DNA from: Mytilus californianus
Taxonomy: Eukaryota > Mollusca > Bivalvia > Mytilida > Mytilidae
Direction of reading: 5' to 3'
Length of the DNA stretch: 64,000 nt
Assembly (NCBI RefSeq): GCF_021869535.1
Contig: NW_026262736.1
Span: forward strand, 310,001 to 374,000
This document shows positions 40,021 through 52,339 of the stretch, one piece after another. Position 1 is the first letter of the stretch; each line of letters begins with the position of its first letter. The notes beneath the pieces are model-generated. The model worked only from the letters and a program-made list of their open reading frames with translations. It did no database searches and was not told the origin of the DNA. The position numbers and the translations under genes were made by a program.

Positions 40021-40668
40021 GATTCTAATAGGACAAATACGGCAAATGTTTTGGATCGAAGCGCTCTAGATGAAGGCATTATTTGCCGTTCCCATAAATA
40101 AACGCACTATTAAATTGACGTAAAAGACCGAAGCAAACTAAATAAATGACATGCTTAAGCTATTTACAATAACATATTTAGATAGGTTTGGATGAATCTA
40201 AATGATAATTGTACTTAAATGTCTTATATGTATACAAAAAATGGCTTATATAACACATTTTAGCATCGTTTGTTTACGTTTCCTTGTTGTGATGATTTTC
40301 GGTTTCACAAGCGTGTATGTTCCCGTAAAATGCTTATATTCTTACGTCATCGTTCTATGACGTCGGGTAGCTCATTCATAAAAAAGCAGATGACGCGGGA
40401 GTACGATCGGAACAGCCCAAACAATAAATTCATATTTTACCACGGGTGTGTACTTAAAGCGTTTGAAGAACGTCATGTTAGAACATAAATTAGAAAATAC
40501 GTTGAACGACGAACGACAAAATTATTTTAATCGGGAAGAGGTATTAACCTTTTGTGGATTCTTAGAAATTTTAAAGAACTTTTGGACAATTTCAAATCTC
40601 GGTCTATTTCTGAAATTATAAAATTGTTTTGTATAAACATTGAACGACAAAATTTTCCTATGTGACGT
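40021..40668. other. Intergenic sequence, nothing recognised
   Basis: A 72-codon open frame (40270-40488) has no recognisable features. The end of the fold-back motif (ttttaccacgggtg) recurs once at 40435. Confidence 0.4.
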
Positions 40669-41053
40669 ATATTTCATGCATATTCAGGACGAGAACAAAT
40701 TAACAATAAATACAATAGGTAGGTTCTGTAAAAGGGGCGTCCGGGATTGAGGTCGGAGAAATTTAGACTGCCACGGGAAATGAGGGTATATTGGATAGGG
40801 ACAGAAATTTAGCCTTGCAACAGGTCACCTACGGACCCCTCAAAGAGTTGTTGCAAGGGTTCTTAACGTGCAAAGAGCGTGGCACTCTCTTTACACTAGG
40901 CATCGGATTTAACGTCCCCATTCTGACCGGACGTGGCTGCAAATTTGTACATCCCGCACAGCCAAACGGACGCCCCACTTTAGCAAGGGTTTTACTGCCG
41001 GTCGGAGGAAGACCAATGGTGACCATACTTCTATTCCCCAGTCACCCTTGGGG
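40669..41053 (-). mobile_element. SINE-like element, copy 13, tail truncated
   Basis: Minus-strand copy whose CAAT tail and last ~35 bases are missing; it begins at tatttcatgcat. No target duplication seen. Confidence 0.8.
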
Positions 41054-41122
41054 TCTGAAATTTTGAGTTTAATTACGTCAATATAGCGTTTTCAAAATAC
41101 GCCATATATTACAAGCGTTTTA

Positions 41123-41640
41123 TTGTCCTTCTTGTTAAAAACATCCTGTTGTTTTGAAGCAGCTAAAGAAGAAAACCGCAATAAGAATGAGCGTAAACAT
41201 ATGGTAAGCGAAGGAAAAACATGTGGATCTCAAATGGAATTTAATTTTCAACAGGACCCTGAGCATATTACAGAAATTCCACTTCCTTTGAATCTGGATG
41301 GCACAGAATGCAAAGTGCTTTTCGATTTAGAAACAACAGGCTTGGTCAGGAATAGCAACATCATTCAGATAGCAGCTAGGTCAAAATCAAATAGTTTTTA
41401 CAGATATGTTATCCCAAGAGTTGACATTCAGATCGAGGCTAGTAAGATTACTGGTTTAACTAACATACAGCTATTGAACAAATAAAATGTATGTTCGACG
41501 TGAAATAGCTGAATCTGTGTCACTACATAAAAGCCCTACTTGATTTTATACATTTTTTAAAGGAACAGAACCTGCAAATTATACTAGGATATAACATTTG
41601 TAACTTTGACATTCCTGTAATTGTTAACAAATTAAAATGA
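41123..41640 (+). pseudogene. DEDDh-type 3'-5' exonuclease remnant
   Basis: A 120-codon frame ends in an exonuclease start: CKVLFDLETTG (first Asp and Glu), then NIIQIAARSKS and KITGLTNI. After the stop at 41483-41485 and a frame change, a second block reads ILGYNICNFDIPVI (third acidic residue) at about 41577-41620, then a stop at 41637. The order fits DnaQ/PML-type DEDDh exonuclease domains. The C-terminal His-Asp block is not found. Broken by a stop and at least one frameshift; origin (host gene copy or transposon cargo) unclear. Confidence 0.5.
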
Positions 41641-43190
41641 TCTGATTTGTTTTCGACATTTTCAAAATGATTTTTCAAGCAGTTGAAGGACTGAATGACT
41701 GCCATGGTACAGAGAGTTATTTCTAAATATTTAAGAAAATACGAAGAAGAGAAGACATTTTTTCTCATGATTATTTGTATACATTGGCTGTGCTCACAAT
41801 TGTAGGCAAAGTAACCTGTGTGTTACTATATCTTCTGCAAAGTTTTTATTCTGCGGACCGGTAATTTGCAACATTTACAAAATAAATAAATATTACACAA
41901 AATGTGGAATAATACAATTGTTAAATTGAAATGAAAGAATGATATTTTTTTTTGTAGGAAATATACTTTATCTGCCCCACGACAGGTTTTATCATGGGTT
42001 CTTAAAGTGTTTTTGAATTTCATGAGGAATGGAAGGCACCGGCCATTATTTGGACCATTATTGCCACAGATAAGGTTGAAAAACGGCGCCAGCCCTTAAT
42101 AAATCAAGGATGCAGTAACCAGGATACAGGATGCGAAACTAAGACACTGGAACAAGAAACAAAGTCAGAGACACCCGCAAGAAGCAATAACTATTCCTTA
42201 AAAGTGCCTCTATAGATTTTAATTGATGTTTGTTCCGTGGAAGAAATGCACAATGTTCTTTTAAAGGGGTCGCTGGTATAATTGTACAAGTGATCCCTTC
42301 CACTGGCAGTTCATATTCAACACAGTCACAAAGTTGAAATGAACACTTATCTCGAAGTGCCCTCTTCTGTCTATTGACATTTGGTTTTATCAATTAACCG
42401 ATTCGCTTACGAAAATTTCGGGTGAAGGAATCAATTCCTATTCTAAAACTCTTACCGGTAAAAGCTAGGTTTTTGAAATTGTCCATATCGAGAATAACTT
42501 ACAAATAGTATACGAAAGAAAAATTTGGAAAAACTTCAAACCTGTTGCAAACTGTCAATTTGCACGTGCTTTGATGGAACTACAGTCAGATGATTATACA
42601 CAAATTATTCTTCAAAAACTGCATGAAAAAATACTTGAGTGAAAATAATTGTAAGAATTGTAAAAGATGGTAAAAAATATTACTCTGGCAGATTTTACAG
42701 GATGAAACTATGTGTAATACTTTTCAAAAAGTGGCACAGCTTTTTCTTTTAAGAATTTTGTGCTACATTAAAATTCAGGGCTGGTATTTGCGGTTGTAGT
42801 ACCTCTGCACATAACTGAGTGGGGTATAGGAGTTTTAAGGGCAGAAAATCATCTTGTTGTTGCTCGCATAAAGTCATTTTGATAAATGTATCAGATGTAA
42901 CCTTAAATCGACCATATTTTATAGATTATTGATTTAGATTTGACAGCAAAAGCTGCCGCTGTCTTATTGATAATTTTACTACATTTTACAGTAATTTTCA
43001 CCCTTTTATTGAAAATTGCATTAGATGGTACCTTAAATAAGTCATTTTTTTCAAAGATAATATTACTAGATATAGCCTAAAATCGGCAATTTTTCTATAA
43101 ATAATTGAATTATATTTTGCAAGAATCAACTTATGTTAGTAACAGAAAAGTTTAAACTCTGATGTGGATTCTTCAGGTTTTAGGTCGGGT
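41641..43190. other. Long stretch without supported gene
   Basis: Small open frames only (at most 84 codons on the minus strand at 42139-42393), with no recognisable motif. AT-rich; no repeat identified. Confidence 0.4.
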
Positions 43191-43196
43191 ACTGAC

Positions 43197-44015
43197 AGTG
43201 AAGTCAGTAAGTCCGAAAATGAAGAAGCCCATAACTGGCAAACACAACGTCATAAAAAAGGAAGATTAACATATCTCCTGGTTTAAAAGTTACAGTGAAA
43301 GTTTGCAAAGTACTGTTAAAAAAACTCTTACTAGAAGGAGGTTAGAGGTGACAAAAACTGTGATCTGAATTTTTACTAGTACTAATACAGAAATTAAACT
43401 GGGCCTAAAAAACAGTTTTAATACAAAAAAAATGTTTAACAAATCTATTGGTATAATTACAAAATTAAATGATACAAAAAACAGGTAATTTATTTGTAGA
43501 GTGGTATGACATTACTCGATTTAATGAGTTAAAAAAGCTCAACAAATTAGATGAGTGGGAAATCAGTTAATATTCCCAAATTATGTCTACTTCTGTCGGG
43601 TGTATTTATAGAGCAACTGATTTATGTACTGAACAGGTTCAGGAAGCCCTGGAGGCATATGATGTTTACAAAGTAAAATAAATGGTTTACTATGATAAAG
43701 TAAAGAGAGAGAGAAGGTACGTTCTTCCACTTTAAACTCATATTTCAATATTCCGGAACTACCAGAAAGAGTTAATCTTGGCTTTAGATCGTATAAAGTC
43801 AAGATTTTTGTTAAAAAAAACCCTATTCAGTGTTTAAAGTGTCAAGGTTACGGTCACATGCAAAATGAATTTACGGACAAAGAAATATGCGTCAGATGTG
43901 GTGGAGCACATATCACAACAAATTGTAATAAACCTCCCAAATGTATAAATTTGCATGGGGAATATCCAACCTCAAATAAAGACTGCCCTAAGAGGATAGA
44001 TAGGTCAAACATCTA
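43197..44015 (+). pseudogene. LINE ORF1 (gag-like, zinc-knuckle) remnant
   Basis: Broken plus-strand pieces in changing frames. Near 43200 there is an acidic/basic start (EEAHNWQTQRHKKGRL), and near 43595-43680 a GCIYRATDLCTEQVQEALE helix. At 43719-44015 the segment LPERVNLGFRSYKVKIFV precedes zinc knuckles (CLKCQGYGHM, CVRCGGAHITTNC, then a third cluster). This is the order in Jockey/I-type LINE ORF1 proteins, which bind the element RNA. Some zinc ligands are mutated. No reverse transcriptase follows. Confidence 0.65.
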
Positions 44016-44623
44016 GCCATTATGTTGCGCAATGAAGAGCACTAATGACAGACAATAGCATGTGTTTCATTGAATTAATAGTCATGATTTTATGTATATA
44101 TATATGTTAAATATTCATTGTTGAATCAATTACGTATTTTAATACAATTCTATTCACAAATCATTCAATTCAGTAACTGTTTTCCTTTAGTGACCTTTCA
44201 GTTAATTTACTTTAAAATGACCTAATTTATCTATTATTGGTAAAAATGTCACATACATTCTCTATTATAACTTGTGAATGCTCCGTTGTTTGGAGGTATT
44301 TGTAATAAGTACAAAATACTTTTCACAAAATATGATGATGCGAGTTTTTCACGACCTTGACTGGCCATACATCCCTCGCTCTGTCGGTAATGTACCTCAT
44401 CTTCAATTTACAAAATATGGTCACTTTAAAACCTTAATTTAGTAAAACGATTCCTGTTTTTAAAGTAATATTCTTTCAGTAAAAAAAGCTCAACTTTCAT
44501 ATCAAATTTTTAATTATTTACAATTAAAGAATCTTGTTTCTTACAGATGAAGTTTTAATAGATGAACAACAGTTCCCACTATATAAGTAATTCAGCACTC
44601 CGTTGCAATAAGCTCAAGTAAAA
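44016..44623. other. Intergenic sequence, nothing recognised
   Basis: AT-rich without open frames of note; contains a (TA)n stretch near 44093-44105. Confidence 0.4.
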
Positions 44624-44636
44624 TCTAACATTATAT

Positions 44637-45060
44637 TGATTGATTGTTGGTTGCTTAACGTCCAGTGGCAAATATTTCATGTATATTCAGGACGAGAACA
44701 AATTAACAATAAATACAATAGGTAGGTTCTGTAATAGGGGCTTCCGGGATTAAGGTCGGAGAAATTTAGACTGCCACGGGCAATGAGGATATATTGGATA
44801 GAGACAGAAATTTAGCTTTGCAACAGGTCACCTAGGGACCCCTCAAAGAGTTGTTGCAAGGGTTCTTAACATGCAAAGAGCGTGACACTCTCTTTACACG
44901 AGGCATCGGATTTAACGTCCCCATTCTGACCGGACGTAGCTGCAAATTTGTACATCCCGCACAGCCAAACGGACGCCCCACTTTAGCAATGGTTTTACTG
45001 CCGGTCGGAGGAAGACCAATGGTGACCATACTTCTATTCCCCAGTCACCCTTGGGGGGAC
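44637..45060 (-). mobile_element. SINE-like element, copy 14
   Basis: Full length with a perfect 13-bp duplication tctaacattatat (44624-44636 and 45061-45073). Confidence 0.9.
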
Positions 45061-45073
45061 TCTAACATTATAT

Positions 45074-46075
45074 AAGTCATGGGCAATTTAAAAGTGTTCC
45101 AGTCATAGGCTAAATTAGAAGCGGTTATCGAGCCTTGTAGGGCATGTTTTGACAAACCCCTACAATTTCTAAACATTCTTTCACAATTCTGAATTTTTCC
45201 ACAATAGAAATAACGTTATATAACAGACATGAGAAATGAGTGGTTTACTGTAAAGGCAGCAGAAAACATCTGTTTACACTTAATATATTTAATACATGTA
45301 TATGTTTTAAGGGGACGACCATTTGATATTCTTGGGTTGGGGGGGGGGGGGAGAGACTGGGGGCAGGAGGATATGTTTTGGATCGGTTATTTATTTTTGA
45401 AAACTAAGAGGACAGATTATTTAATTTCTGCACTGTTGAAGCAAGATTTTTCATTTTCATTAAAACAAGGGACTGATTATTTATTTTCAAAACTATATTT
45501 ATAATATTTGAAAACATACAATTTTTAAATTCCCTAAAATAATACATGTATGGCGAGTCATTATATACCATTTAATCAGAATTAATCATCATCCTCTGCA
45601 GAAATGAATCTTCTGAATTCCCAACTGCATTTACCATGTATAAATGTATTGCATACATACATGTTTTTAAATTTTGGCTTTTAAAAGTATTGCCAAACAT
45701 TTTTTACGCCGAGCGGAGCGAGGCTAAAATTTTTTTCGAAGGGATTGGGAACTGCTGAAGGCCCCAAGAAGCTATAGAACAAATGATGCAAAATCATGCT
45801 TTCTTCTCGTTTCCAATACCATTTCTTAAATTGAAAAGGCAAGTTCTGTTTTAATAATTTTTTGACAGTAATTTGGTCTCATAGCAAAATGTATAGATAC
45901 AGTGCAAGACTTTAGATTTTAGGGACAACATCAAAAGACAAATATGTAGGTTAAAGCAAAAATGTAATTCACATAGTTAAGTATGTGGCTGCTGGTTTTT
46001 TTTTTTTTTTTTGTTATGATTTTTTGGTGTTTCGGCTTGCAGAATTTTAATCTTTTATACCTGTAAATTATATAG
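45074..46075. other. Intergenic sequence with G-run and diverged mussel repeat
   Basis: Contains gggttggg followed by a long G run (about 45335-45350), and attatttatttt-type motifs at 45388, 45413 and 45475 like those at 47390-47460, suggesting pieces of one dispersed repeat. No gene. Confidence 0.4.
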
Positions 46076-46240
46076 ATATAAGAAGATGTGGTATGAGTGC
46101 CAATGAGACAACTCTCCATCCAAGTCAAAATTTATAAAAGTAAACCATTATAGGTCACAGTACGGTCTTCAACACGGAGCCTTGGCTCACAACGAACAGT
46201 AAGCTATATGTTTTTTTTTTTTCAAATTAAGTCAAGAGGG
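46076..46240 (-). mobile_element. Mussel LINE 3'-tail fragment (GTTGTCTCATTGGCA type)
   Basis: Reads aagaagatgtggtatgagtg and ccaatgagacaactctcc, a signature I know as the 3' end of very common mussel retroelements, followed by a taggtcacagtacggtcttc segment. Fragment only. Confidence 0.6.
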
Positions 46241-46642
46241 GGCTGAATATCATTGAAAGTAAGTTTTTATAACACATTTAAATTACAACTTGATTTAGCT
46301 CCTAACTGGGATACCATATAAAGTACTAGTTGAGTTGTAAAAATTTGCTAAATAGTCTTAAATAAAATAAAACTCATGATCAAGTTTTAACCAAAATTAC
46401 TAAATGACAAAAGGAATGCAACCCTTAGAGAATACAGAAGGGCGATCAATGAACAAAAGACAAACCCGGAAACAGATAAAACAAGATACGACAAACAATA
46501 AGACAAATAACTCTGAAAACTAAAAATAAATAAGAAACATGGACAACGAAAAAACAGGGGCTGCGTCCGAGACAAGAACTTTCTTCTTGCAAGACACTCG
46601 CCATGAAAACAATTTGATATGGAGACAAGCTTATGGTTTTGA

Positions 46643-47078
46643 TTGAATGATTGATTGTTGGTTGCTTAACGTCCAGTGGCAAATATTTCATGCATGTTCA
46701 GGACGAGAACAAGTTCACAATAAATACAATACGTAGGTCCTGTAATAGAGGCCGTCCGGGATGAAGGTCGGGGAAATTTGGACTGCCACGGAAAAGAAAA
46801 TGAGGGTATATTGGATAAGGACAGAAATTTAGCCTTGCAACAGGCCACCTACGGACCCCTCAAAGAGTTGTTGCAAGGGTTCTTAACGTGCAAAGAACGT
46901 GGCACTTTCTTTACACGAGGAATCGGATTTAACGTCCCCATTCTGACCGGACGTGACTGCGAACTTGTACATCCTGCACAGCCAAACGGACGCCCCACTT
47001 TAGCGATGGTTTTACCGCCGGTCGGAGGAAGACCCATGGTGACCATATTTCTATTCCCCAATCACCCTTGGGGTCTTT
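46643..47078 (-). mobile_element. SINE-like element, copy 15
   Basis: More diverged copy (for example gaacttgtacatcctgc) with a 9-bp duplication tggttttga (46634-46642 and 47079-47087). The tail has gattgaatgattgattg. Confidence 0.85.
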
Positions 47079-47087
47079 TGGTTTTGA

Positions 47088-48170
47088 AATTTCCTACATG
47101 AGGCAATTGCCTCAATGTAGTTACGGCCCTGTAATAAAAGTGACGGTAGTGTTACAGAGATAGTTTTATAATAAAGTTATATGAAACCTATTTTCAGACA
47201 TTGGATTCGAATAATATTTATTCTTTTATAATTAAAAGATTTGGGAAGTGTTTCCCGAAATTTTTTTTGAAAAAAGATGAATTTCATGAAGAATCTCATT
47301 ATCTGGTGCCATCTCATACTTTTGAATAGCATTTTTAAAATGGCTTAAAGGACCTACCGAGTTATTTATTTTCAATAATTTGTAAGTCAGATTATTTATT
47401 TTCAATTATCACAGAACAAACCATTTATTTTTGTGATTTTCAGGCTGAGTTATTTATTTTCAAAATCCTCCTGAATCCACAACGTATATGTGCACAACCA
47501 GATTAACCCAACTAGTGAATAATTTGTGTAATATTCCAGATATTCGATCATCTTATTGTCATTAGTGTTACCCTTTCATGTATTCTACTTTCAGCAGCAG
47601 AAACGACAAAATTATTTTGTAAGTAAGATGTGTCACGTGGCATTTGGGTGCAAATAAAATTTTAGATTTGATAACGTGACACCGTTCGCTTCTCTCTCGA
47701 CAATTAATACAATTTCTCTCATAAAGATGTCTAAGTGAGTTCAATGTTAGAGAAGAAAAATGTTGTTTTCCCAGAGTAATACATGCAGATAAGTGTTTGC
47801 TATCATTAATTTTCTAAAGTGATTGAAGGGAAGTGTTTTGTTTTTATTATTATTTCTTAATTGAATTTTAATTATTTTTGTAATTATTTTTATGGTAACA
47901 GATTTCAAATGAAATGTTTTTGTTAGAGGTTGTACATCTAAATGTATGTGTTTTAATTTAAGGGTTATTAATGGCTTAAACAATTTCAAATATTAGTAAA
48001 TACTGTTTAATTGAATAAGGGTTTAGTGATTTGACTTAAAAAGTTTGTTTGAAGTTTTAGAAGTTGTTTATTGAAAATGGGATGTAATTCAGTGGGGTTT
48101 GTTAATATACAAGTGATATATTTTAAGTATTATGAAGACAACAATTATTTGGAGTATTTTGTTTGTGTAT
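47088..48170. other. Intergenic sequence, repeat pieces only
   Basis: Contains attatttattttcaa-type motifs at 47390-47460. A CACGTG-containing stretch lies at 47634. No supported gene. Confidence 0.35.
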
Positions 48171-48177
48171 TGTAGGA

Positions 48178-48648
48178 ATAATGGATCTAAATGCTGCAAC
48201 TGATAAGTTGATTGAAACTGTGAAAGAGAGGACTGAGGTTTCAATAAATTCTATGGAGTGTCAACGTCAAATGTATATTTTCCAGAGGAAGGAGAAGGCT
48301 TTGAAGCAGAAGGAATTGTTTTTAAAGACATATATTAGTAGGTGTGGTTTATCTAAGAAACACAAGTCAGTGCAGTATGAAGTTGTTGTAGGGGTGAAAG
48401 CAAGCACAAAGAAAGTTAAAATAGAAAAGGAATTGGCAGATGATGATGATGAGTTACTTGTTACATCTATGGAGGGTGTAGGTGGTATCAAAGAAGAAAT
48501 TGTTGTTGGAGAGTCGGACAGTGGAAAGAAGGACAATATTGCTGTGGAGGATAGTATTGTAAAAAGGTTGAAGAAGATTTGTGTTTTGAGAAGGAAGGTG
48601 ATGCATTTAAAGTTGAAGAGCAAATTGCGAAAGATGATTTGCAGGTAG
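48178..48648 (+). CDS. Possible host exon or single-exon gene, unknown product
   Basis: Open from ATGGATCTAAATGCTGC (48181) to 48648, about 155 residues. A splice-acceptor-like tract ending in tattgtag lies just before it. Hydrophilic: helical N-terminus (MDLNAATDKLIETVKERTEV), a Lys-rich coiled part, an acidic DDDDELL run with GIKEEIVVGESD, and a strongly basic C-terminus. The frame is the longest outside mobile elements, and its codon choice (many GTT, AAG, GAG) differs from the AT-rich Polinton genes. The acidic/basic make-up suggests a nuclear protein. Not recognised; may be chance or a repeat fragment. Confidence 0.4.
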   Translation: MMDLNAATDKLIETVKERTEVSINSMECQRQMYIFQRKEKALKQKELFLKTYISRCGLSKKHKSVQYEVVVGVKASTKKVKIEKELADDDDELLVTSMEGVGGIKEEIVVGESDSGKKDNIAVEDSIVKRLKKICVLRRKVMHLKLKSKLRKMICR

Positions 48649-48933
48649 ATGTATGAAGTGTGTTTGAGCATTATTCTGATAAAAGTACATGTGATTAGAT
48701 GTCTGGGATTATTGCCAATGAGACTTGAGTTCAAATTAAGTGGATATACGGAATTGAGAATTGTTGGCTACTGTCGTTTTTAGCAATAAGGGAAAATAAA
48801 TGGGTTGTTTGACAATTTTACATCTTTTACAGTGAATGAAATAAATGGATAATGGTTCATTTGATACAGTTTAAAAATTGGTGCTAATTTATGTGTTCTT
48901 TACTTGTTACGATTCATTTGATATAATATTTTT

Positions 48934-49035
48934 ATGCCCCCGCCGTAGCGGAAGGGGCATTAAGTTTTACCCTTGTTTGTCTGTACGTACGTAAGTACGT
49001 ATGGGGTATTTATTTTTGTAGGGGTTACACTTGTT
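48934..49035 (+). repeat. Fragment of dispersed repeat (gcccccgccgtagcgg head)
   Basis: Starts gcccccgccgtagcggaagg with the inverted element ggggcat, then cattaagttttacccttg and a gtacgtacgtaagtacgta stretch. Recurrent head of a small non-autonomous element in bivalves as far as I recall. Confidence 0.45.
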
Positions 49036-49589
49036 GTTTATCTTCTCAGGTTATTAAAAGATCAGGGAAGCATTTTATTTAATTAGGTATTAGATGAATT
49101 TATTTTAAGGAGTGAATAAAGTTTTTAATGATTTTTGGGGAAAGATTTATTTTTTTAAGAGTTGTGCAAATGTTGTATTATATTGGAAAGAGAAACTTAA
49201 CATTCAAACTCACAAGTCGTCAACCAAAAGGCTAAATTAAAATGAACTATAAAGTAATAAATTAAGTAGAACACAACAAAGAAAACTAAAGAATGAGGAG
49301 CATGAAGGGTGTGATCTTTAGAGTCAGTCACTTTGAGCAGATCTTGTTCTACATGTGGCACTGGTGTTGAGTGGTGCATATGTTGGTATACATTTTTAAT
49401 AAGTATTCTATGATAGGTCACATTTAGTAAAAGGAGGTCTGATTTGTAGTTTTACATTAGGAACATTTAACGGATTATTTTTTGTGGAATTTAATATAAA
49501 AGCCAGTGAACTCTTGATGGTTTGAGTTAATTTCAACAGTGTAGCAGGCAAAAAATTGTGTTGGTTTGAACATGTTGTGATATTTTTTT

Positions 49590-49720
49590 GTCGAGCCTGC
49601 GACTTTTGTCGCAGAAAGCTCGACATAGGGATAGTGATCCGGCGGCGGCGGCGGCGTTAGCTAACTTCTTAAAAGCTTTATATTTTAGAAGGTGGAAGGT
49701 CTGGATGCTTCACACTTTGT
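49590..49720 (+). mobile_element. Hairpin-headed mussel repeat, 5' fragment
   Basis: Begins tttttgtcgagcctgcgac and forms a stem (gtcgagc...gctcgac with inner gcgac/gtcgc), then gatccggcggcggcggc and tagctaacttcttaaaagc. About 130 bp before the homology ends. Confidence 0.7.
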
Positions 49721-49902
49721 ATATGTAAACATAAATAGACCTAATTCTTCTGTCTCTATTACTGCATATATATTTACTAATTTACATTTGCTTTTTATTG
49801 ATTTTGCTTTTTTCTATTTTCTGGGTTTTTTTTGTGCAATATAGAGACAGAAAGCAGTGCCCATTCAAAACAGGAGATTGCGGACAATTTGTTTGCGCTC
49901 AT

Positions 49903-51000
49903 TTTTGTCGAGCCTGCGACTTTTGTCGCAGAAAGCTCGACATAGGGATAGTGATCCGGCGGCGGCGGCGTTAGCTAACTTCTTAAAAGCTTTATATTTT
50001 AGAAGGTGGAAGACCTGGATGCTTCATACTTTGTATATGGATGCCTCATGTTACGAGGTTTCCGTCAGTCACATGTCCAATGTCCTTGACCTCATTTTCA
50101 TGGTTCAGTGACTACTTGAAAAAAAAGATTTTTTGTAATGTTAGATTCTCTCTTATTATAAGTAATAGGATAACTATTTTGTATATGCGTACCTTGCAAG
50201 GTCCTCATGCCCGTCAGACAGTTTTCACTTGACCTCGACCTCATTTCATGGATCAGTGAACAAGATTAAGTTTTGGTGGTCAAGTCCATATACTCAGATA
50301 CTATAAGCAATAGGTCTAGTGTATTCGGTGTATGGAAGGACTGTAAGGTGTACATGTCCAACTGGCAGGTGTCATCTGACCTTGACCTCATTTTCATGGT
50401 TCAGTGGTTATAGTTAAGTTTTTGTGTTTTAGTCTGTTTTTCTTATACTGTATGCCATAGGTCTACTATATTTGGTGTATGGAATGATTGTAAGATGTAC
50501 ATGTCTAGCGGGCAGGTGTCATCTGACCTTGACCTCATTTTCATGGTTCAGTGGTCAAAGTTAAGTTTTTGAGTTTTGGTCTTTTTTTCTAATACTATAT
50601 GCAATAGTTCAACTATATTTGGTATGTGCGTACCTTGCAAGGTCCTCATGCCCGTCACACAGTTTTCACTTGACCTCGACCTCATTTCATTGATCAATGA
50701 ACAAGGTTAAGTTTTGGTGGTCAAGTCCACATCTCAGATACTATAAGCAATAGGTCTAGTATATTCGGTGTATGGAAGGACTGTAAGGTGTACATGTCCA
50801 ACTGGCAGGTGTCATCTGACCTTGACCTCATTTTCATGGTTCAGTGGTTATAGTTAAGTTTTTGTGTTTTGGTCTGTTTTTCTTATACTGTATGCCATAG
50901 GTCTACTATATTTGGTGTGTGGAATGATTGTAAGGTGTACATGTCTAGCTGGTAGGTGTCTTCTGACCTTTACCTCATTTTCGTGGCTAGGATGAAATTA
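49903..51000 (+). mobile_element. Hairpin-headed mussel repeat, long copy with internal tandem units
   Basis: Same head as 49590, then several ~165-bp internal units that each carry gaccttgacctcattttcat and ggttcagtgg. The larger block from tgcgtaccttgcaaggtcc is itself repeated (about 50186 and 50626). Very abundant in mussel genomes to my knowledge; the mechanism of movement is unknown. Confidence 0.7.
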
Positions 51001-51179
51001 AAAAAAAAATGCAGGACATGAACTGTAAGCAACAAAGAAAGAAGGCAGTGCTTGATAGAGTGAAAATTAAACGGCTGGACAGAGATTAGAACTAAATGCA
51101 GGTCAGCAATTTTCATCTTAGTTCCACCACCTTTCCCCTCCTCTCCCCCATAAAAATCAAATGGCAGCTCCCTAATGAA

Positions 51180-51650
51180 ATGATGTCAAGTCAGCGTCGT
51201 CTGCGTTGTTTTTGGAAGACACATTTGGCTTCTGGACAATAACTTTAGTTTAAGTGAAAGGATCTCTATGAAATTTAACAAGTTGGTTCAATACCACAAA
51301 AGGAAGGTTGGGATTGATTTTAAGAGTTATGGTATCAACAGTTTAGAAAAAATGGGCGAAAAAATAAACTTTTTTTTAGTTCCAGACAATAACTTGTGTG
51401 TAAGTTTTTGGATCTATGATATTGTACCATAATGTTCCATATCACAAAGGAAATGCTGGGATTGAGTTTGGGGGTAATTGCTCTAAACATGTAGGAAGTA
51501 GGGGAAAAAAACAAGCATTTTTTTCTAGTTTCCAGACAATAACTTATGTTTAAGTCTTTGGATCTCTCTAAAATTGTACTACAAGGTTCTATACTATAAA
51601 TGGAATGCTGTGATTGACTTTGGGAGAACATTGTTTTAAAGGGGGTTTCA
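51180..51650 (+). repeat. Tandem repeat, three ~150-bp units
   Basis: Units share a start like ccagacaataactt.tgtttaag, then ggatctct, taccacaa and gggattga.ttt. They are considerably diverged from each other. A repeat of this type is common in bivalve DNA. Confidence 0.65.
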
Positions 51651-52339
51651 AAAATGTTAGGGGGGATTTTTTTAAGGGATTTATATTTTTTTTATTTTTC
51701 AAATTTCTTTGAAGTTGTTTATAACATGTGTACCTCTTTCTGAATTTAGTTTCAGTGAGATGTATTTTGAGCTATGATTATAGATTGTTAAGTCGCACGT
51801 TCCCAATCAGACATACAAAGAAATGTTATATAAATGGCCAATTTTAAAGGCTATGTTATTTTTAAACCAGCCAAGACCCTCTTTATACTTTTTTTGAAAT
51901 GCTGTTGTGCAATGGTGTTCAAGGTATCTTGCCCTACTATCTGTAATATTACAGGAGTCAATGAAGCAAGGTTTGTTGGAGGAATAAATTCCTTTTTCAA
52001 ATATTTTTCCAACTTATGTTCTGTTATTGACATAGTATATCAGTGAAAACAGAAGATATACAACATACGGGGTACACATGGTCAGTTATTAAAAAGTGCG
52101 TCATTGCAAATGACGGCCACTACAAACAAACAAAAAATAGTCCGACTTCAATAGCCAAATTCTATAAGTTCTTTTTATATAATCTAAAAAGGAAGGTTTA
52201 TTAAACACCAATGAAACTCACTCTACAAGTGGTAAGAGTCAATTTATTTTGATTATGTAATGTTGTGTAGTGAACGTTATGGATTACGTCCCCTTTAAAT
52301 ATGCGGTTTTAAGCATGTTTAAAATATTGACTTAATTAA

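Noticed and set aside
40270-40488. 72-codon plus-strand open frame
   Set aside because: No motif, no homologous copy in the window, low-complexity context next to a fold-back element.
47618-48200. Upstream exon ending near 47732 (ATGTCTAA then gtgagt) joined to the frame at 48178
   Set aside because: The donor/acceptor look fair, but the joined reading meets a stop within about a dozen codons, so I did not annotate it.
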